From assembly GCA_030536995.1 (NCBI GenBank), contig JAUNOY010000024.1, positions 1 through 38,449 on the forward strand: DNA of 38,449 nucleotides. The letters run 5' to 3'. This document shows, piece after piece, positions 15,674 through 24,485 of this stretch (position 1 is its first letter; each line of letters opens with the position of its first letter). The DNA comes from Eubacteriales bacterium (GTDB taxonomy: Bacteria > Bacillota > Clostridia > Lachnospirales > Lachnospiraceae). The notes beneath the pieces are model-generated. The model was given only the letters and a program-made list of their open reading frames with translations, was not told the DNA's origin and searched no databases. A program made the translations under genes and the position numbers.

Positions 15674-16457
15674 TATAGCCAGCGGAAGCAGCGGAAACTG
15701 TATTTATGTGGGGTCAGACAATGCCCATGTGCTGGTGGACGCGGGAATCAGTGGGAAACGCATTACACAGGGGCTGAACAGTCTGGATCTTACAGGTGAG
15801 GATATCGATGGGATTCTGGTTACCCATGAGCATTCGGATCATATTCAGGGACTCGGGGTAATTGCGCGGAAATATCACATTCCCATATATGCAACAGGGG
15901 GAACGGTAGATGCAATGTCCAGAATGAAAAGTCTTGGCAAAATGCCTGATGGGATTTTTCGTGAAATTCGAGAGGATGAACCTTTTGTGATCAAGGATAT
16001 GACAATCAATCCCTTTACGATTTCCCACGACGCGGTTCAGCCTGTTGGTTATCGCCTGGAATGCGGAGAGCAGTCTGTCGGGATTGCTACTGACCTCGGG
16101 AAATATAACGATTACATAATCGGACATTTACAAAATCTGGATGCTCTTCTTCTGGAGGCGAATCATGATATTCGTATGCTTCAGGTGGGAAAATATCCTT
16201 ATTATCTGAAACAGAGGATTCTGGGAGACAGAGGACATCTTTCCAATGAAAATGCGGGAAGGCTTCTTTGCCGTCTTCTGCATGACAATCTGAAAGCGGT
16301 TTTTCTCGGGCATTTAAGCAGGGAAAACAACTATGAAGAGCTGGCCTATGAAACGGTTTGTTCAGAGGTGACCTTAGGTGACAACCCTTATAAGTCCAGA
16401 GATTTTCGGATCCAGGTGGCGAAAAGGGATTGCATATCAGATGTGATTACAGTATAG
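15660..16457 (+). CDS. walJ: MBL-fold metallohydrolase, YycJ/WalJ family
   Basis: 265 aa metallo-beta-lactamase fold. The metal motif THEHSDH falls at residues 55-61 (His56, His58, Asp60, His61). ATDLGKY, LLEANHD and the late FLGHLSRENN supply the further ligands. The family has been linked to 5'-3' exonuclease activity and to cell-wall/DNA coordination in Firmicutes. In Bacillus it sits in the walRK operon; here it follows polA-coaE instead. The start overlaps coaE, and AGAGAGGTTAGGG lies upstream. The name is used for the family, not proven function. Confidence 0.85.
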   Translation: MRLCSIASGSSGNCIYVGSDNAHVLVDAGISGKRITQGLNSLDLTGEDIDGILVTHEHSDHIQGLGVIARKYHIPIYATGGTVDAMSRMKSLGKMPDGIFREIREDEPFVIKDMTINPFTISHDAVQPVGYRLECGEQSVGIATDLGKYNDYIIGHLQNLDALLLEANHDIRMLQVGKYPYYLKQRILGDRGHLSNENAGRLLCRLLHDNLKAVFLGHLSRENNYEELAYETVCSEVTLGDNPYKSRDFRIQVAKRDCISDVITV

Positions 16458-16471
16458 AAAGGACAAATGCT

Positions 16472-16744
16472 ATGAAAAAAACAATCATTACAGTGGTAGG
16501 AAATGACACAGTAGGTATTATCGCAAAGGTTTGTACCTATCTTGCAGACAACAGAGTCAACATTCTTGATATCTCACAGACAATCGTGCAGGGATATTTT
16601 AATATGATGATGGTAGCAGATACCGGAGCAAGTGAAAAAGATACAGGAACTCTTTCCGAAGAGCTTTCTGCTCTTGGAGATGAAATAGGCGTAGTAATTC
16701 GCTGCCAGCATGAGGATATCTTTAATAAGATGCATAGAATATAA
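16472..16744 (+). CDS. ACT-domain protein (UPF0237 family)
   Basis: 90 aa, a single ACT domain: ITVVGNDTVGIIAKVCTYLADNRVNILD, typical of small amino-acid-sensing domains. The ATG at 16472 has an AAAGGA RBS; an in-frame ATG at 16430 lies inside the previous gene. It is followed after 36 bases by the DUF711 protein, a pairing seen repeatedly in Firmicutes. The ligand is unknown. It may regulate the downstream enzyme. Confidence 0.85.
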   Translation: MKKTIITVVGNDTVGIIAKVCTYLADNRVNILDISQTIVQGYFNMMMVADTGASEKDTGTLSEELSALGDEIGVVIRCQHEDIFNKMHRI

Positions 16745-16780
16745 TGTCCGGGAAGGCATAACATTCAAGGAGAACTTATT

Positions 16781-18145
16781 ATGATAAATATATTTGAAGT
16801 AAACGAAACAAATAAAATGATCGAACAGGAAAATCTGGATGTGCGTACCATCACTATGGGAATCAGCCTTCTGGATTGCATTGACAGTGATCTTGAGAAA
16901 GTAAATCAGAAAATTTATAATAAAATTACAACCTGTGCAAAGGATCTTGTATCCACAGGAGATAAAATTGCCACAGAATATGGAATTCCCATTGTAAATA
17001 AAAGAATTTCCGTGACTCCAATCGCTCTGGTCGGCGGTGCAGCCTGCAGGACTCCGGAAGATTTTGTGACGATCGCAAAAACTCTGGACAGAGCGGCGCA
17101 TACGGTAGGTGTTAATTTTATAGGCGGATATTCAGCGCTGGTGAGCAAGGGAATGACTCCGGCAGAGGAGCTTCTCATCAATTCCATTCCGCAGGCTCTT
17201 GCTCAGACAGAGCGTGTGTGCAGTTCTGTAAACGTAGGCTCTACACGTACAGGTATCAATATGGACGCAGTGAAGCTGATGGGCGAGATCATCCTGAAGA
17301 CAGCGGAAGCAACAAAGGAACAGGATTCCCTTGGATGTGCGAAGTTGGTGGTATTCTGTAATGCTCCCGACGATAATCCGTTTATGGCAGGCGCGTTCCA
17401 TGGTGTGACAGAGGCTGACACCATCATTAATGTAGGTGTCAGTGGTCCTGGTGTAGTAAAAACAGCTCTTGAAAAGGTGAGAGGAAAAGACTTCGAAACT
17501 CTTTGTGAAATGATTAAGCGTACGGCGTTTAAGGTGACAAGAGTCGGTCAGCTTGTGGCTCTGGAGGCTTCGAAACGTCTTGGTGTAAAATTCGGTATTG
17601 TAGACCTTTCTCTTGCACCAACTCCTGCAGTGGGGGACAGTGTGGCTGAGATTCTGGAAGAAATTGGTCTGGAAAGGGTTGGAGCTCCGGGAACGACGGC
17701 AGCACTTGCTCTTCTCAACGATCAGGTGAAAAAAGGCGGAGTTATGGCCTCTACGGCAGTCGGAGGTTTAAGTGGTGCTTTTATCCCGGTAAGTGAAGAT
17801 CAGGGAATGATCGATGCAGTGAATGCAGGTGCTCTTGGAATTGAGAAGCTGGAAGCTATGACCTGCGTTTGTTCTGTAGGCCTTGATATGATTGCGATTC
17901 CCGGAGATACAAAGGCTTCCACAATTTCCGGCATTATTGCAGACGAAGCTGCAATTGGAATGATCAACCAGAAGACAACGGCAGTACGTCTGATTCCTGT
18001 TATCGGGAAAGGAGTAGGCGAGACGGTAGAGTTTGGAGGACTTCTTGGATATGCTCCGATTATGCCTGTAAATCAATTTTCCTGTGATGCTTTTGTACAG
18101 CGTGGAGGACGGATTCCGGCTCCGATTCACAGTTTTAAAAATTGA
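16781..18145 (+). CDS. DUF711 / UPF0210 (PFL-like) family protein
   Basis: 454 aa, the usual family length. Characteristic blocks are the N-terminal [13 protein letters not shown], the [14 protein letters not shown] block, [10 protein letters not shown] and VNVGVSGPG around the middle, and [11 protein letters not shown] near the C-terminus. The fold is related to pyruvate formate-lyase-like proteins, but I see no glycyl-radical motif, and no activity is established to my knowledge. It is likely co-transcribed with the ACT gene before it. A strong hairpin at 18217-18252 ends the unit. Confidence 0.85.
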   Translation: MINIFEVNETNKMIEQENLDVRTITMGISLLDCIDSDLEKVNQKIYNKITTCAKDLVSTGDKIATEYGIPIVNKRISVTPIALVGGAACRTPEDFVTIAKTLDRAAHTVGVNFIGGYSALVSKGMTPAEELLINSIPQALAQTERVCSSVNVGSTRTGINMDAVKLMGEIILKTAEATKEQDSLGCAKLVVFCNAPDDNPFMAGAFHGVTEADTIINVGVSGPGVVKTALEKVRGKDFETLCEMIKRTAFKVTRVGQLVALEASKRLGVKFGIVDLSLAPTPAVGDSVAEILEEIGLERVGAPGTTAALALLNDQVKKGGVMASTAVGGLSGAFIPVSEDQGMIDAVNAGALGIEKLEAMTCVCSVGLDMIAIPGDTKASTISGIIADEAAIGMINQKTTAVRLIPVIGKGVGETVEFGGLLGYAPIMPVNQFSCDAFVQRGGRIPAPIHSFKN

Positions 18146-18216
18146 TATAAAGTTTTTGCGTAAATATACATATTATATGAAAAATATATACAATAAATGA
18201 GAGATAATATAAATGG

Positions 18217-18252
18217 GCGGTCAAATATCTGAACTATCAGATATTTGACCGC
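18217..18252 (+). terminator. Hairpin terminator ending the polA-to-DUF711 gene run
   Basis: Bases 18217-18232 pair perfectly with 18237-18252 (16 bp, 4-base loop), followed by TTTAT. It lies between the DUF711 gene and the opp promoter. Confidence 0.75.
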
Positions 18253-18303
18253 TTTATCACATTGATGCGTTCAACAAATTATGACGTAAATTGATAAATA
18301 ATA

Positions 18304-18332
18304 TTGACAAATATAACAAATATGGGTATTCT
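18304..18332 (+). promoter_or_regulatory. Promoter of the opp operon
   Basis: A consensus TTGACA (18304-18309), 17-base spacer and TATTCT (18327-18332) with a TG three bases upstream of the -10. The start site near 18339 leaves a leader of about 120 bases before oppB. In the leader GTGTC/GACAC around 18344-18366 can pair, as can ATTCCGG/CCGAAT around 18401-18427 with a bulge. No known riboswitch motif is recognised. Confidence 0.65.
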
Positions 18333-18460
18333 ATATAGAAACGTGTCTCTAGCAAAAGGACACATGTAAGGTTGCAGTACACAGAGGACCGTGAGGGGGA
18401 TTCCGGCAGCTGTGAAAGGAACCGAATTAACCATCAAAAAGAAAAGGAGAGTGAATCAAT

Positions 18461-19372
18461 TTGGCTAAGTATGTAGGTAAACGAATATTATTAGCCGTCG
18501 TAACGGTGTTCATTATATGTGCCATTACGTTTTTTGCTATGAATGCAATCCCGGGCGGACCATTCGATAAGGAAAAGGCTCCAACCCCTGAGGTGCAGGC
18601 AGTTCTTATGGAAAGATATAATCTTGACAAACCAGTAGGAACACAGTTCATTTTATATCTGAAGAATCTCGTACACGGAGATTTCGGTGTATCTTTAAAA
18701 ACAGGTCGTGATATTGCCAAGACTGTAAAAGAGTCTTTTGCGGTATCTGCGAAATTAGGTGGAATGGCAGCATTTTTTGCTGTGACAATCGGTGTTGTTC
18801 TTGGAAGTATCGCAGCTCTTATGAGAAATAAGTGGCCTGACAGACTGATTATTTTCTTCTCTACTCTGTTTACTGCGCTTCCGAGTTTTGTACTGGCGAT
18901 TCTTTTGCTGCTGGTATTCTGTGTACAGCTCCAGTGGATTCCGGCGTTCAGTACCACGGACAAGAACTATATTCTTCCGGTAATCTCACTTGCCCTTTAT
19001 CCAATGGCCTATATTACCCGTCTTACAAAGACAAGCATGCTGGATGCTCTTGGACAGGACTATATTCGTACAGCTCGTGCGAAAGGTGTACCGCAGGCTA
19101 AGGTTATTTTTAAACATGGTTTAAGAAATGCACTGATTCCTGTTATTACATATGTAGGTCCAATGCTTGCATTCATCCTTACAGGAAGTCTCGTAGTTGA
19201 AAATATTTTTAACTTTGGTGGTCTTGGTGCAAAATTCGTGGCAAGTATCACTAACCGTGATTATCCAATGATTATGGCAGTAACTATTTTCCTGGCTACA
19301 TTGATGGTTGTGCTGAACCTGATCAGTGACCTGATCTACAAACTGGTAGACCCGAGAATTACATTTGAATAG
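18461..19372 (+). CDS. oppB: Oligopeptide ABC transporter permease OppB
   Basis: Membrane subunit of a peptide importer, 303 aa, six membrane segments. The N-terminal segment (RILLAVVTVFIICAITFF) and the PGGPFD motif of OppB/DppB are present. The ATPase-docking loop is RTARAKGVPQAKVIFKHGLRN near residue 205. The start is TTG at 18461 with AAGGAGAG at 18444-18451. First gene of oppBCDF. Confidence 0.93.
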   Translation: MAKYVGKRILLAVVTVFIICAITFFAMNAIPGGPFDKEKAPTPEVQAVLMERYNLDKPVGTQFILYLKNLVHGDFGVSLKTGRDIAKTVKESFAVSAKLGGMAAFFAVTIGVVLGSIAALMRNKWPDRLIIFFSTLFTALPSFVLAILLLLVFCVQLQWIPAFSTTDKNYILPVISLALYPMAYITRLTKTSMLDALGQDYIRTARAKGVPQAKVIFKHGLRNALIPVITYVGPMLAFILTGSLVVENIFNFGGLGAKFVASITNRDYPMIMAVTIFLATLMVVLNLISDLIYKLVDPRITFE

Positions 19373-19389
19373 GAGGAACACGAAAGAAG

Positions 19390-20463
19390 ATGGCTAACGA
19401 AAAAAATACATTAAAAAAGAGCCCTCTCAGCGCGCAGATCGACCTGTCCAAATTCGAGCTTGCTACAGATGCAGAGAAGGCGCAGCAGGATGTAATGAGT
19501 GAGTCTACCACTTTTTTCAAAGATGGTATGCGCAAGCTGTTAAAAAACCCTCTTGCTGTTTTCAGTATTGTTGTTTTACTTCTCATTTTTGCAACTACAG
19601 TCATTGCTCCGGCAGTAGTTCCTTACGGCTACGAGGAGATGATATCTGTAAACGGCAGACGTGATAAAACAGCAAAGAATCTTAAACCTTTTGAATGGTC
19701 TAAGAATGAACAGAAATTCATTGACGACGGCGGTAAGCTGTTCCCGCATATTCTGGGTACAGATGAGCAGTGTCGTGACTATTTCGTACGTATTGTATAT
19801 GGAACAAGAGTTTCCCTTATCATTGGTGTTTTTGCGGCAGTTCTTGTCCTTATCATCGGCCTTCTCTATGGAAGTATTTCCGGTTATGCGGGAGGCAAGG
19901 TGGACTTGATTATGATGCGAATTGTCGATATCATATATTCCCTGCCGGACATGCTGATGATCATTCTGCTGTCCGTTGTATTAAAAGAAACACTGACTCC
20001 GGTTATTGAGGGAACCGTTCTTGCGAAACTGGGAACAAATATGCTTTCCCTGTTTATTGTATTCGGTCTTCTTTACTGGGTTGGTATGGCCCGTCTTGTG
20101 AGAGGTCAGATTCTTTCTATTAAAGAGAATGAATACATTCTTGCAGCGCGTACCATTGGTGCAAAACCGGGAAGAATTATCCGTAAGCATATTCTTCCGA
20201 ACTGTATCAGTGTTATCTTTATTTCTACTGCATTACAGATTCCGTCCGCGATTTTTACTGAGAGTTTCTTAAGCTTCGCAGGACTTGGTGTGCAGGCTCC
20301 GATGCCTTCTCTTGGCTCCCTTGCAAATGAGGCCATCAAAGGTATCAACAGCTACCCGCATAAACTGATTTTCCCTTCAATCGTAATCTGTCTCCTGGTT
20401 CTTTCTTTTAACTTGTTAGGTGATGGTTTACGTGATGCATTCGACCCGAAACTTAGGAGATAA
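19390..20463 (+). CDS. oppC: Oligopeptide ABC transporter permease OppC
   Basis: Second membrane subunit, 357 aa, a little longer than many OppC because of a cytoplasmic N-terminal extension of about 50 residues and an extracellular insert of about 60 residues after the first membrane segment (about residues 80-125). HILGTDEQCRDYFVRIVYGTR is the family's conserved block. The docking loop is AARTIGAKPGRIIRKHILPN. It follows oppB by 17 bases. Confidence 0.93.
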   Translation: MANEKNTLKKSPLSAQIDLSKFELATDAEKAQQDVMSESTTFFKDGMRKLLKNPLAVFSIVVLLLIFATTVIAPAVVPYGYEEMISVNGRRDKTAKNLKPFEWSKNEQKFIDDGGKLFPHILGTDEQCRDYFVRIVYGTRVSLIIGVFAAVLVLIIGLLYGSISGYAGGKVDLIMMRIVDIIYSLPDMLMIILLSVVLKETLTPVIEGTVLAKLGTNMLSLFIVFGLLYWVGMARLVRGQILSIKENEYILAARTIGAKPGRIIRKHILPNCISVIFISTALQIPSAIFTESFLSFAGLGVQAPMPSLGSLANEAIKGINSYPHKLIFPSIVICLLVLSFNLLGDGLRDAFDPKLRR

Positions 20464-20469
20464 TAATAG

Positions 20470-21486
20470 ATGAATACAAATAACAGTGAATATTTATTAG
20501 AAGTGAATAATCTCCATACCTCATTCTTTACAGATTCCGGTGAGGTGAAAGCGGTGAATGGTGTTACCTTTAACCTGAAACCAGGAGAAATTATGGGAAT
20601 CGTTGGTGAGTCCGGATCCGGAAAAAGTGTTACTGCTTACTCCATTATGCAGATTCTTGCAGATACTGGAAAAATCACAGAGGGAGAGGTTCGTTTTAAA
20701 GGTGAGGATATCACCAAATGGGACAAGAAACAGATGGCAAGTTTCCGTGGAAAACGCTGCAGTATTATTTTCCAGGATCCTATGACAAGCTTAAATCCAG
20801 TTTATACAATTGGTAATCAGCTGATGGAAGCGATTCGCCTTCACACAGATAAGACAAAAGAGCAGGCGAAAGCTCGTGCAATTGAAATGTTGGAGCTTGT
20901 TGGTGTAAATGAGCCGGAAAAACGTATTAAACAGTACCCATATGAACTTTCAGGTGGTATGCGTCAGCGTGTTATGATTGCTATGGCATTGGCATGCGAG
21001 CCTGACATTCTGATTGCAGATGAACCTACAACAGCGCTTGATGTTACAATTCAGGCACAGATTCTTGAGTTGATGCAGGATCTCCAGAAAACACTGGGAA
21101 TGGCTATCATTATGGTAACGCATGACCTTGGTGTTATTGCTGATATGTGTGATAAGATTATTGTTATGTATGGAGGAAGTATTTGTGAGCGTGGTACTGC
21201 GGAGGATATTTTCTATTCACCGAGTCACGAGTACACAAAGGGACTTCTTCGTTCCATTCCAAAGGTGGACAGCAGTAAGAAACGTCTTATTCCGATTGGT
21301 GGAACCCCAATCAACCTTCTGAATATGCCAAAGGGCTGTGCATTCTGTACCCGTTGCGACAATGCTATGAAGATTTGTCTGGATCAGAAGCCGGAGGAAA
21401 TGGAATTAAGTTCCACACATAAAGCATCCTGCTGGATGAATGTGAAGCGTCAGATGGAAGAACAGGCAGGAGGTAAAGAAGCGTGA
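20470..21486 (+). CDS. oppD: Oligopeptide ABC transporter ATPase OppD
   Basis: ATP-binding subunit, 338 aa. Walker A is GESGSGKS at residues 46-53, the signature is LSGGMRQR, Walker B is [12 protein letters not shown], and the switch His is in VTHDLGV. The C-terminal OppD/DppD extension carries the four-cysteine pattern (CAFCTRC...C...C) that binds a [4Fe-4S]-like cluster in many members. The RBS is AGGAGA, 8 bases before the start. It overlaps oppF by 4 bases. Confidence 0.95.
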   Translation: MNTNNSEYLLEVNNLHTSFFTDSGEVKAVNGVTFNLKPGEIMGIVGESGSGKSVTAYSIMQILADTGKITEGEVRFKGEDITKWDKKQMASFRGKRCSIIFQDPMTSLNPVYTIGNQLMEAIRLHTDKTKEQAKARAIEMLELVGVNEPEKRIKQYPYELSGGMRQRVMIAMALACEPDILIADEPTTALDVTIQAQILELMQDLQKTLGMAIIMVTHDLGVIADMCDKIIVMYGGSICERGTAEDIFYSPSHEYTKGLLRSIPKVDSSKKRLIPIGGTPINLLNMPKGCAFCTRCDNAMKICLDQKPEEMELSSTHKASCWMNVKRQMEEQAGGKEA

Positions 21487-22445
21487 GCAGTGAATATCTC
21501 GTAGAAGTAAAAGACTTAAAACAGTATTTCCCAATTAACACGGGAATGTTCAGCAAAACAGATCTTAAGGCTGTAGACGGTGTATCCTTTTCCATTAAAC
21601 CAGGTGAAACTCTCGGATTAGTAGGAGAGTCCGGCTGTGGTAAAACAACAGTTGGTCGTACCCTGTTACGTCTTTATGAGCCGACAGGCGGTGAAGTTTA
21701 TTTTAACGGTGAGCTTGTTACTGACAAAAATATGAATGCACTTCGTAAAGAAATGCAGATGGTATTCCAGGATCCATATTCTTCACTTGACCCTCGTATG
21801 ACGGTTGAGGATATTATTGGTGAACCTCTGGATGTACATAAACTGTATAAAACAAAAGCAGAGAGAAGAGAAAAAATTCTTGAGCTTATGGAACTTGTAG
21901 GATTAAATGCAGAGCATGCAACACGTTATGCTCACGAATTCTCCGGCGGACAGCGTCAGCGTATTGGTATTGCCCGTGCTCTGGCTGTTAATCCGAAGTT
22001 TATTGTCTGTGATGAGCCTGTCAGTGCACTTGATGTGTCTATCCAGGCACAGGTTGTAAATATGTTCGAGGATCTTCAGGAAAAACTGGGTGTAGCATAT
22101 CTTTTCATTGCCCATGATCTTCTTATCGTTCGTCATATTTCTGATCGTATTGCAGTTATGTATCTTGGTAAGATTGTAGAGATTGGTGATGCAGACGAGG
22201 TATATGAGCATCCGCAGCATCCATATACAGAATCTCTTCTTTCTGCAGTGCCGATTCCGGATCCGAAGATTACACGCCAGAGAAAGCGTATCATCCTGGA
22301 AGGTGATGTACCGAGTCCGATGAATCTGCCGACAGGATGTGCATTCCGCACCCGTTGTCGTTATGCAACAGAGAAGTGTGCACAGGAATGTCCTACCTTA
22401 CAGGACAGAGGTGACGGACATATGGTTGCCTGCTGGAATAAATAA
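21483..22445 (+). CDS. oppF: Oligopeptide ABC transporter ATPase OppF
   Basis: Second ATP-binding subunit, 320 aa. Walker A is GESGCGKT at 48-55, the signature is FSGGQRQR, Walker B is [12 protein letters not shown], and the switch is IAHDLLIV. The C-terminal extension has Cys-rich [14 protein letters not shown]. The GTG start overlaps the oppD stop (GTGA), showing translational coupling. With OppD it forms the heterodimeric motor for OppBC. Confidence 0.95.
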   Translation: MSSEYLVEVKDLKQYFPINTGMFSKTDLKAVDGVSFSIKPGETLGLVGESGCGKTTVGRTLLRLYEPTGGEVYFNGELVTDKNMNALRKEMQMVFQDPYSSLDPRMTVEDIIGEPLDVHKLYKTKAERREKILELMELVGLNAEHATRYAHEFSGGQRQRIGIARALAVNPKFIVCDEPVSALDVSIQAQVVNMFEDLQEKLGVAYLFIAHDLLIVRHISDRIAVMYLGKIVEIGDADEVYEHPQHPYTESLLSAVPIPDPKITRQRKRIILEGDVPSPMNLPTGCAFRTRCRYATEKCAQECPTLQDRGDGHMVACWNK

Positions 22446-22465
22446 AAAATTGGAAAAAAGATATA

Positions 22466-22494
22466 TTGCATCTGGAAACAAATAGTGTTATAAT
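22466..22494 (+). promoter_or_regulatory. Dedicated promoter for the peptide-binding protein gene
   Basis: TTGCAT at 22466-22471, exactly 17 bases, TATAAT at 22489-22494 with TG at 22486-22487 (extended -10). The expected start is near 22501. It allows the binding protein to be made in excess of the membrane complex. Confidence 0.75.
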
Positions 22495-22500
22495 GTACTA

Positions 22501-22653
22501 GATTACATTAATTTTATGCGGTTTTAATTCGGTAAAGTGAAACCGCATAAGAGCGAACACACAGTGTTCATTTTATGAGTTTGAGGGAGGTCAGATCCCA
22601 TAACAAACTATATTCGGCAGTGGTCGAAATAACTTTTAATGGAGGGAAACACT
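22501..22653 (+). promoter_or_regulatory. Structured 5' leader of the peptide-binding protein mRNA
   Basis: Three consecutive stem-loops can be drawn: TATGCGGTTT (22515-22524) with AAACCGCATA (22540-22549), 10 bp; GAACAC (22555-22560) with GTGTTC (22564-22569), a 6-bp stem with an ACA loop; and AGTTTG (22578-22583) with CAAACT (22604-22609), enclosing GGGA/TCCC. None has a T-run, so they look like stabilisers, ligand-binding RNA or processing sites rather than terminators. The RBS GGAGGG is at 22641-22646. Confidence 0.6.
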
Positions 22654-24384
22654 ATGAACAAAAAGAAAGCAATGGCATTAGTACTTGCTGCAACTACAGC
22701 ATTATCACCTGTAACAGCATTTGCAGCAGTAGAACCTGTTGAAGGAGCAGATGTTGCGAAAAAGTCTTCTGACGCAGCACCGGACTGGCAGGAGTATAAC
22801 AATCTGATTGCACAGATTAAAATGGAAACAGACACTGCTAAACGTGAAGAGTTAATGCATCAGGCAGAGGACATCCTCATGGAAACAAATGCAATTGTAC
22901 CTCTGTATTACTACAATGACCCATATATGCTGAAAGAGAACGTGAAAGGCGTATATTCAAACGTTTATGGATTTAAATACTTTATGTTCGCAGACCCAGG
23001 CGAAGGTAAAGATGCCCTTCGTATTTACATGGCTTCAGAGCCAGATAAACTTGACCCGGCTCTGAACTCTACAATGGACGGTGGTTGTCTTGCAGCAAAC
23101 TCTTTCACAGGTCTTTGCTCTTACAACGATAAAGGTGAAGTAGAGCTTGCACTGGCAGACAAATATGAAGTAAGTGAAGATGGACTTACTTATACATTTA
23201 CAATGAAAGATGGTCTGAAATGGAGCGATGGATCTGAACTTACAGCAAAAGATTTTGAATACTCCTGGAAACGTGCAGCTGATCCTAAGACAGCAGCAGA
23301 TTATTCTTATATGTATAACGGAATCGCTACAAATGAAGACGGATCTCTTAATGTAAAAGCAAGCGAAGATGGTAAAACATTTGTAGTTAACCTGAAAGCT
23401 CCATGTGCATACTTCCTTGATCTTTGTACATTCCCGACATTCTACCCAGTACCTCAGGCAAGCGTTGAAGCAGAAGAAGGATGGGAGACAAATCCTGGTC
23501 TTTGGGCACAGGAAGCTGGATTCGTATCTAACGGTGCATTTGTTCTTAAAGAGTGGAAACACAATGAGAGCATGGTATACGAGAAAAACCCGAATTACTA
23601 TAGAGCAGACGAAGTTAAAGTTGAAAGACTTGAGTTCATGTTAAGCGATGATGACGCGGCTCCATACGCAGCATACCAGGCAGGCGACCTTGACTTTATC
23701 GATAGTATTCCTACAGATGAGACAGCAGCTGTGCTTGACAGCCCAGAGTTCCATATTGTTGACCAGTTAGGTACATACTACATGTGCTTCAACGTAAACA
23801 GCCCACTCTTTGAAGGTAAAACTCCAGAGCAGGCAAATGCTATGAGACGTGCATTCAGCATTATTATTGACCGTGAATACATTGCAGAGAACATTGGCCA
23901 GACAGGTCAGGTTGTGGCAAATACATTTGTACCGGCTATCATGCTTGATGGTAATGGCGGAGAATTCCGTGCAAATGATGATGCTTACACATATCCGAAC
24001 GAGGAAGCAGTTGGATACTTTGATCCTTCCTACGATGCGTATGAAGCGAACTGTGAAGAAGCGAGAAAGCTTCTTGAATCCGCAGGATACAAATTCGGTG
24101 ATGACGGAATGCTTTCTGATGAGACTCCACTGACTGTAACATACGTGACAAACGAAGGTGCCGGAAACGTTCAGATTGCAGAAGCACTTCAGCAGGATTT
24201 CGCAGCTCTTGGTATCGATATGGTAATTGATACAAAAGAGTGGTCTGTATTCCTGAATGAGCGTAAAGCAGGTAACTTTGATTTAGCTCGTAATGGATGG
24301 GTAGCAGACTTCAACGATCCAATCAACATGCTTGAAATGTGGACAACAGAATCCGGAAACAATGACGCACAGTTAGGTAAATGA
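22654..24384 (+). CDS. Oligopeptide-binding protein, circularly permuted, non-lipoprotein
   Basis: 576 aa from ATG 22654 (RBS GGAGGG 7 bases before; the ATG at 22639 overlaps that RBS). Residues 1-25 are a signal peptide ending AFA, with no lipobox Cys. Residues about 38-113 (APDWQEYNNLIAQIK ... AIVPLYYYNDPYML ... KYFMFA) match the C-terminal tail of ordinary OppA (in E. coli OppA the AIVPVYYYVN block lies close to the C-terminus). From residue 122 the normal mature N-terminus starts (IYMASEPDKLDPALN) and runs through LKWSDG, FEYSWKRA and YFLDLCTFPTF to FDLARNGWVADFNDP and NNDAQLGK, then stops. The tail that should follow NNDAQLGK is the piece moved to the front. All parts are present once. 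The peptide-binding role is inferred from family and from oppBCDF just upstream. Confidence 0.9.
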   Translation: MNKKKAMALVLAATTALSPVTAFAAVEPVEGADVAKKSSDAAPDWQEYNNLIAQIKMETDTAKREELMHQAEDILMETNAIVPLYYYNDPYMLKENVKGVYSNVYGFKYFMFADPGEGKDALRIYMASEPDKLDPALNSTMDGGCLAANSFTGLCSYNDKGEVELALADKYEVSEDGLTYTFTMKDGLKWSDGSELTAKDFEYSWKRAADPKTAADYSYMYNGIATNEDGSLNVKASEDGKTFVVNLKAPCAYFLDLCTFPTFYPVPQASVEAEEGWETNPGLWAQEAGFVSNGAFVLKEWKHNESMVYEKNPNYYRADEVKVERLEFMLSDDDAAPYAAYQAGDLDFIDSIPTDETAAVLDSPEFHIVDQLGTYYMCFNVNSPLFEGKTPEQANAMRRAFSIIIDREYIAENIGQTGQVVANTFVPAIMLDGNGGEFRANDDAYTYPNEEAVGYFDPSYDAYEANCEEARKLLESAGYKFGDDGMLSDETPLTVTYVTNEGAGNVQIAEALQQDFAALGIDMVIDTKEWSVFLNERKAGNFDLARNGWVADFNDPINMLEMWTTESGNNDAQLGK

Positions 24385-24420
24385 TTTTTGGATTTTGATA
24401 AGAAAAAGAATTAAATTAAC

Positions 24421-24457
24421 AAAAAGAGCATCGCCTTTTAAAGGGGATGCTCTTTTT
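24421..24457 (+). terminator. Intrinsic terminator of the opp region
   Basis: AAAAAGAGCATC (24421-24432) pairs with GATGCTCTTTTT (24446-24457), with an inner CC/GG; the T-run is part of the stem. It lies 37 bases after the binding-protein stop. Confidence 0.9.
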
Positions 24458-24485
24458 GGGAAAAAGATATCGGAGGTATGAATTT

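Noticed and set aside
22639-22653. Upstream ATG of the peptide-binding protein
   Set aside because: This ATG overlaps the GGAGGG that serves the ATG at 22654 and would place polar residues before the signal peptide.
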